From assembly GCF_001983105.1 (NCBI RefSeq), contig NZ_MOMC01000068.1:29631-35338 (forward strand): DNA of 5,708 nt. Direction: 5' to 3'. Source of the DNA: Pseudofrankia asymbiotica. GTDB lineage: Bacteria > Actinomycetota > Actinomycetes > Frankiales > Frankiaceae. The translations under genes were made by a program, and so were the position numbers. Position 1 is the first letter of the stretch. The number at the start of each line of letters is the position of its first letter. The notes beneath the pieces were generated by a model that worked only from the letters and a program-made list of their open reading frames with translations, was not told where the DNA came from and searched no databases. Below are positions 3,822-5,708 of this stretch, one piece after another.

Positions 3822-5708
3822 TTGGCCCTGTTGCCGGCGGAGGTACCGGCGGTTCCGGAGGCACGGGCGGAGGTGGTGGCTGCCCGACTGGCCCGCAAGG
3901 TGGCGCCGCTGTTCGGCGTCCCCTGGCCCGACAGCGCACGCGACCCCAGCCCGTTGGGGCCTGTCACCTGGGTCACCGACTTCACCCGGGTCACGCTGGC
4001 CGAGATCGCGCGCGGCGCGCCGCTGCCGACCCGGGCCCGGTCGGCCGCGCTCGCCGGCGCCGCCCCGGTCGATCAGAGCTGGGCGATCATCGACCGGATC
4101 GCCGTCACTGCCGGCCACGCATCGCTACCCTTCGAGATCGCCAACGCGACACTCAACCGCTACGGGCCGGACACCAAGGCCGCGGTCGTCCTGGTCGCGG
4201 TCAACCGGCTACTGGAGCCGCTGCGAGCCGCGCTCGAGGAGGCTGTCGTCCTGCTCCTCGGCGAGGACGGCCAGCCGCTGCCGCCGGGGCCTCGCCTCGC
4301 GGCCTGGGCCACCGTCGTCGTCGAGGTCTTCCGGTCACAGCCGGCGCTGGTCGCCGCCGGGATTCGCGCCCGGGCGATCCAACGGCCGCTGATCGCGGCC
4401 TGGGACGTCCCGCTCGCGCCCAGCGCCGCCGCCGAGCCCTTGACCCGCTGCGAGATCGGCGCCCCCCTGACCACGCCCACCTCGGTCCTGCCGCGGGACC
4501 TCGATCTGGTGGACGCCACCTTCGGTGGCCTCGGCCTGCTGGCGCCGGACGACGGACCGGTGCTGCGGGACGCACGCCAGGAAACCGTCATCGCCCAGCT
4601 GCTGCACCGGCTCCTCGACGTGGGCACGCTCCGCGACGCGAGCCATTTGTGGATCTCCGCTCGGGCGCCCGGCCAGCTCGTCGTGGAAGCGCTGTTCACC
4701 CCGGCCAGCATCGTCGACCGCTTCGTCGACCAGGCGCTGCGCTCGCTGCTGCCCCCGGACGGTTACCGGCGGGAGAGACAGAGCGCCCGCACCGATGGCG
4801 ACCGGCTGCCGGCCGTTCCCGGCGCCGACGAGCTCCTCGCCCGGCCGCTCCTGGCGCGTCGCACGACCCTGCTGGCACTGTTCGGGGCCGTCCGCGTGGT
4901 GCTCACGTCCAAACCGGCCCGCGAGCATGCCCGCGCGGCGGCCAGCGACTGGCTGGGCCGCCTGCGCGGCCTGGCCGAACGGGCGCTACCGGACGGCGAC
5001 CCGATGCGGGCCATGCTGGTCTGCCGGATCGACCTCACCCGGCTCGACCTGATCCGGCATGACGAGAACTCCAACGCGGACGAGCTGCTCGAGACACTCA
5101 CCCGATCCGGCCGGCACTGCGTGAGGCTGTTCGAGGTCGGCGCGCTCGACCGTGGCGCCGCCGCCGAGATCGTCTCGGCCGTCAACCGGCAGCTGGACGC
5201 GGTCCGTCGTGCCGCCGCGGACCGGGCAGCGTGCGCGGATCATCCGGCGGCGGTCACGAAGATCGACATTGTGGGCCTCGACACCCTCATCCGAGACCAG
5301 TGGCAGGCCTACCTTCGGATGGTCGAGGCAGACGAGGACCGGCTTGCCAGCGGCGAGCTGCCCGATCTGCTCGGGTACCACCTGCACAATTACGCGGCCT
5401 TCCTGGCGAACCACCCGGAGTCCGAACCCGACCTCACAGCCGCGCTGGTGCTGTTTCGCGACGTGGTGCTCCCGGCACGGGAACGGTTCGTGGCACGTAC
5501 CGGCATCTTCGACCCGCTGCGTACCACCCTGCAGATGGCCACCGCGGCCTCCACCGGCCTCACCGGACTGGCGATCGCCGTGGGTGATGACAGCGCCGCC
5601 AAGAGCTGGGCCACACTCGGCTACGTCTGGATCGCCAAGGCACTCGCGCACCCCGGTACCTGGGCACTGGTCGACGAGGGGACCGAGGACGCGGCCCGCT
5701 TCGCCCTG
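3822..5708 (+). CDS. Unrecognised large helical protein, divergent from chaperone genes (3' end beyond window)
   Basis: A plus-strand frame runs without a stop from 3729 to the right edge. The chosen TTG start at 3822 has a perfect AGGAGGT seven bases upstream; no ATG or GTG lies in frame before it. This gives 629 residues of an incomplete protein. Third codon positions are strongly GC, supporting coding. I do not recognise the family. Most of it reads as amphipathic alpha helix, for example TKAAVVLVAVNRLLEPL (118-134), TVIAQLLHRLLDVG (255-268) and RTTLLALFGAVRVVL (347-361). There is no Walker A, J-domain HPD, signal peptide or clear membrane segment. Residues 515-550 (LLGYHLHNYAAFLAN, then AALVLFRDVVLP) resemble a TPR-type helical pair, which is a tentative reading. 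AFLANHPESEPD (526-537) closely matches a stretch of the neighbouring Hsp70. Sharing an intergenic region with grpE suggests coregulation but does not prove it. Confidence 0.85.
   Translation, partial: MALLPAEVPAVPEARAEVVAARLARKVAPLFGVPWPDSARDPSPLGPVTWVTDFTRVTLAEIARGAPLPTRARSAALAGAAPVDQSWAIIDRIAVTAGHASLPFEIANATLNRYGPDTKAAVVLVAVNRLLEPLRAALEEAVVLLLGEDGQPLPPGPRLAAWATVVVEVFRSQPALVAAGIRARAIQRPLIAAWDVPLAPSAAAEPLTRCEIGAPLTTPTSVLPRDLDLVDATFGGLGLLAPDDGPVLRDARQETVIAQLLHRLLDVGTLRDASHLWISARAPGQLVVEALFTPASIVDRFVDQALRSLLPPDGYRRERQSARTDGDRLPAVPGADELLARPLLARRTTLLALFGAVRVVLTSKPAREHARAAASDWLGRLRGLAERALPDGDPMRAMLVCRIDLTRLDLIRHDENSNADELLETLTRSGRHCVRLFEVGALDRGAAAEIVSAVNRQLDAVRRAAADRAACADHPAAVTKIDIVGLDTLIRDQWQAYLRMVEADEDRLASGELPDLLGYHLHNYAAFLANHPESEPDLTAALVLFRDVVLPARERFVARTGIFDPLRTTLQMATAASTGLTGLAIAVGDDSAAKSWATLGYVWIAKALAHPGTWALVDEGTEDAARFAL

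Noticed and set aside
4986..5651. Minus-strand frames opposite the large plus-strand gene (also 4160-4711 and 4335-4928)
   Set aside because: The plus frame has strong GC at third positions, a perfect ribosome site and helix-like composition. The minus frames are overlapping shadows in several phases.
1..5708. CRISPR array, tRNA or rRNA genes, insertion sequence
   Set aside because: I saw no regularly spaced long repeats, no tRNA-like cloverleaf, no rRNA sequence and no transposase motif.

Overview
The window is very GC-rich, with GC-heavy third codon positions, strong AGGAGG-type ribosome binding sites, a TTG start and one DnaA-type 9-mer in the actinobacterial form (TTGTCCACA). This points to a high-GC actinomycete of the Frankia/Streptomyces kind. 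The genus cannot be fixed from the sequence alone.

Layout: two divergent transcription units leave a 402-bp intergenic region (3420-3821). On the minus strand, reading right to left, are a GrpE-family nucleotide exchange factor (3419-2682), an unusual short Hsp70/DnaK paralogue (2568-952), and an unrecognised protein (812 to beyond position 1, truncated by the window edge). The gaps between them are 113 and 139 bp, so they may be one operon, though not a tightly packed one. On the plus strand a long unrecognised, mostly helical protein starts at a TTG codon (3822) and runs off the right edge.

How the parts may work together: GrpE and Hsp70 form a matched ATPase and nucleotide exchange pair. 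The set differs from the usual actinobacterial dnaK-grpE-dnaJ-hspR operon. grpE comes first, no J-domain (HPD) protein or HspR is visible, and the Hsp70 lacks the helical lid. Its interdomain linker is also replaced by an inserted helical segment. The two unknown proteins are candidates for dedicated partners or clients, but this rests only on position.

The intergenic region holds most of the unexplained signal: a perfect 14-bp-stem hairpin, an operator-like palindrome near grpE, a roughly 44% GC island, a DnaA box overlapping a possible -35, and CTGTCA repeats flanking a TATAAAAAT box. Short direct repeats with a 16-17 bp period also follow the stop codons of both grpE and hsp70.
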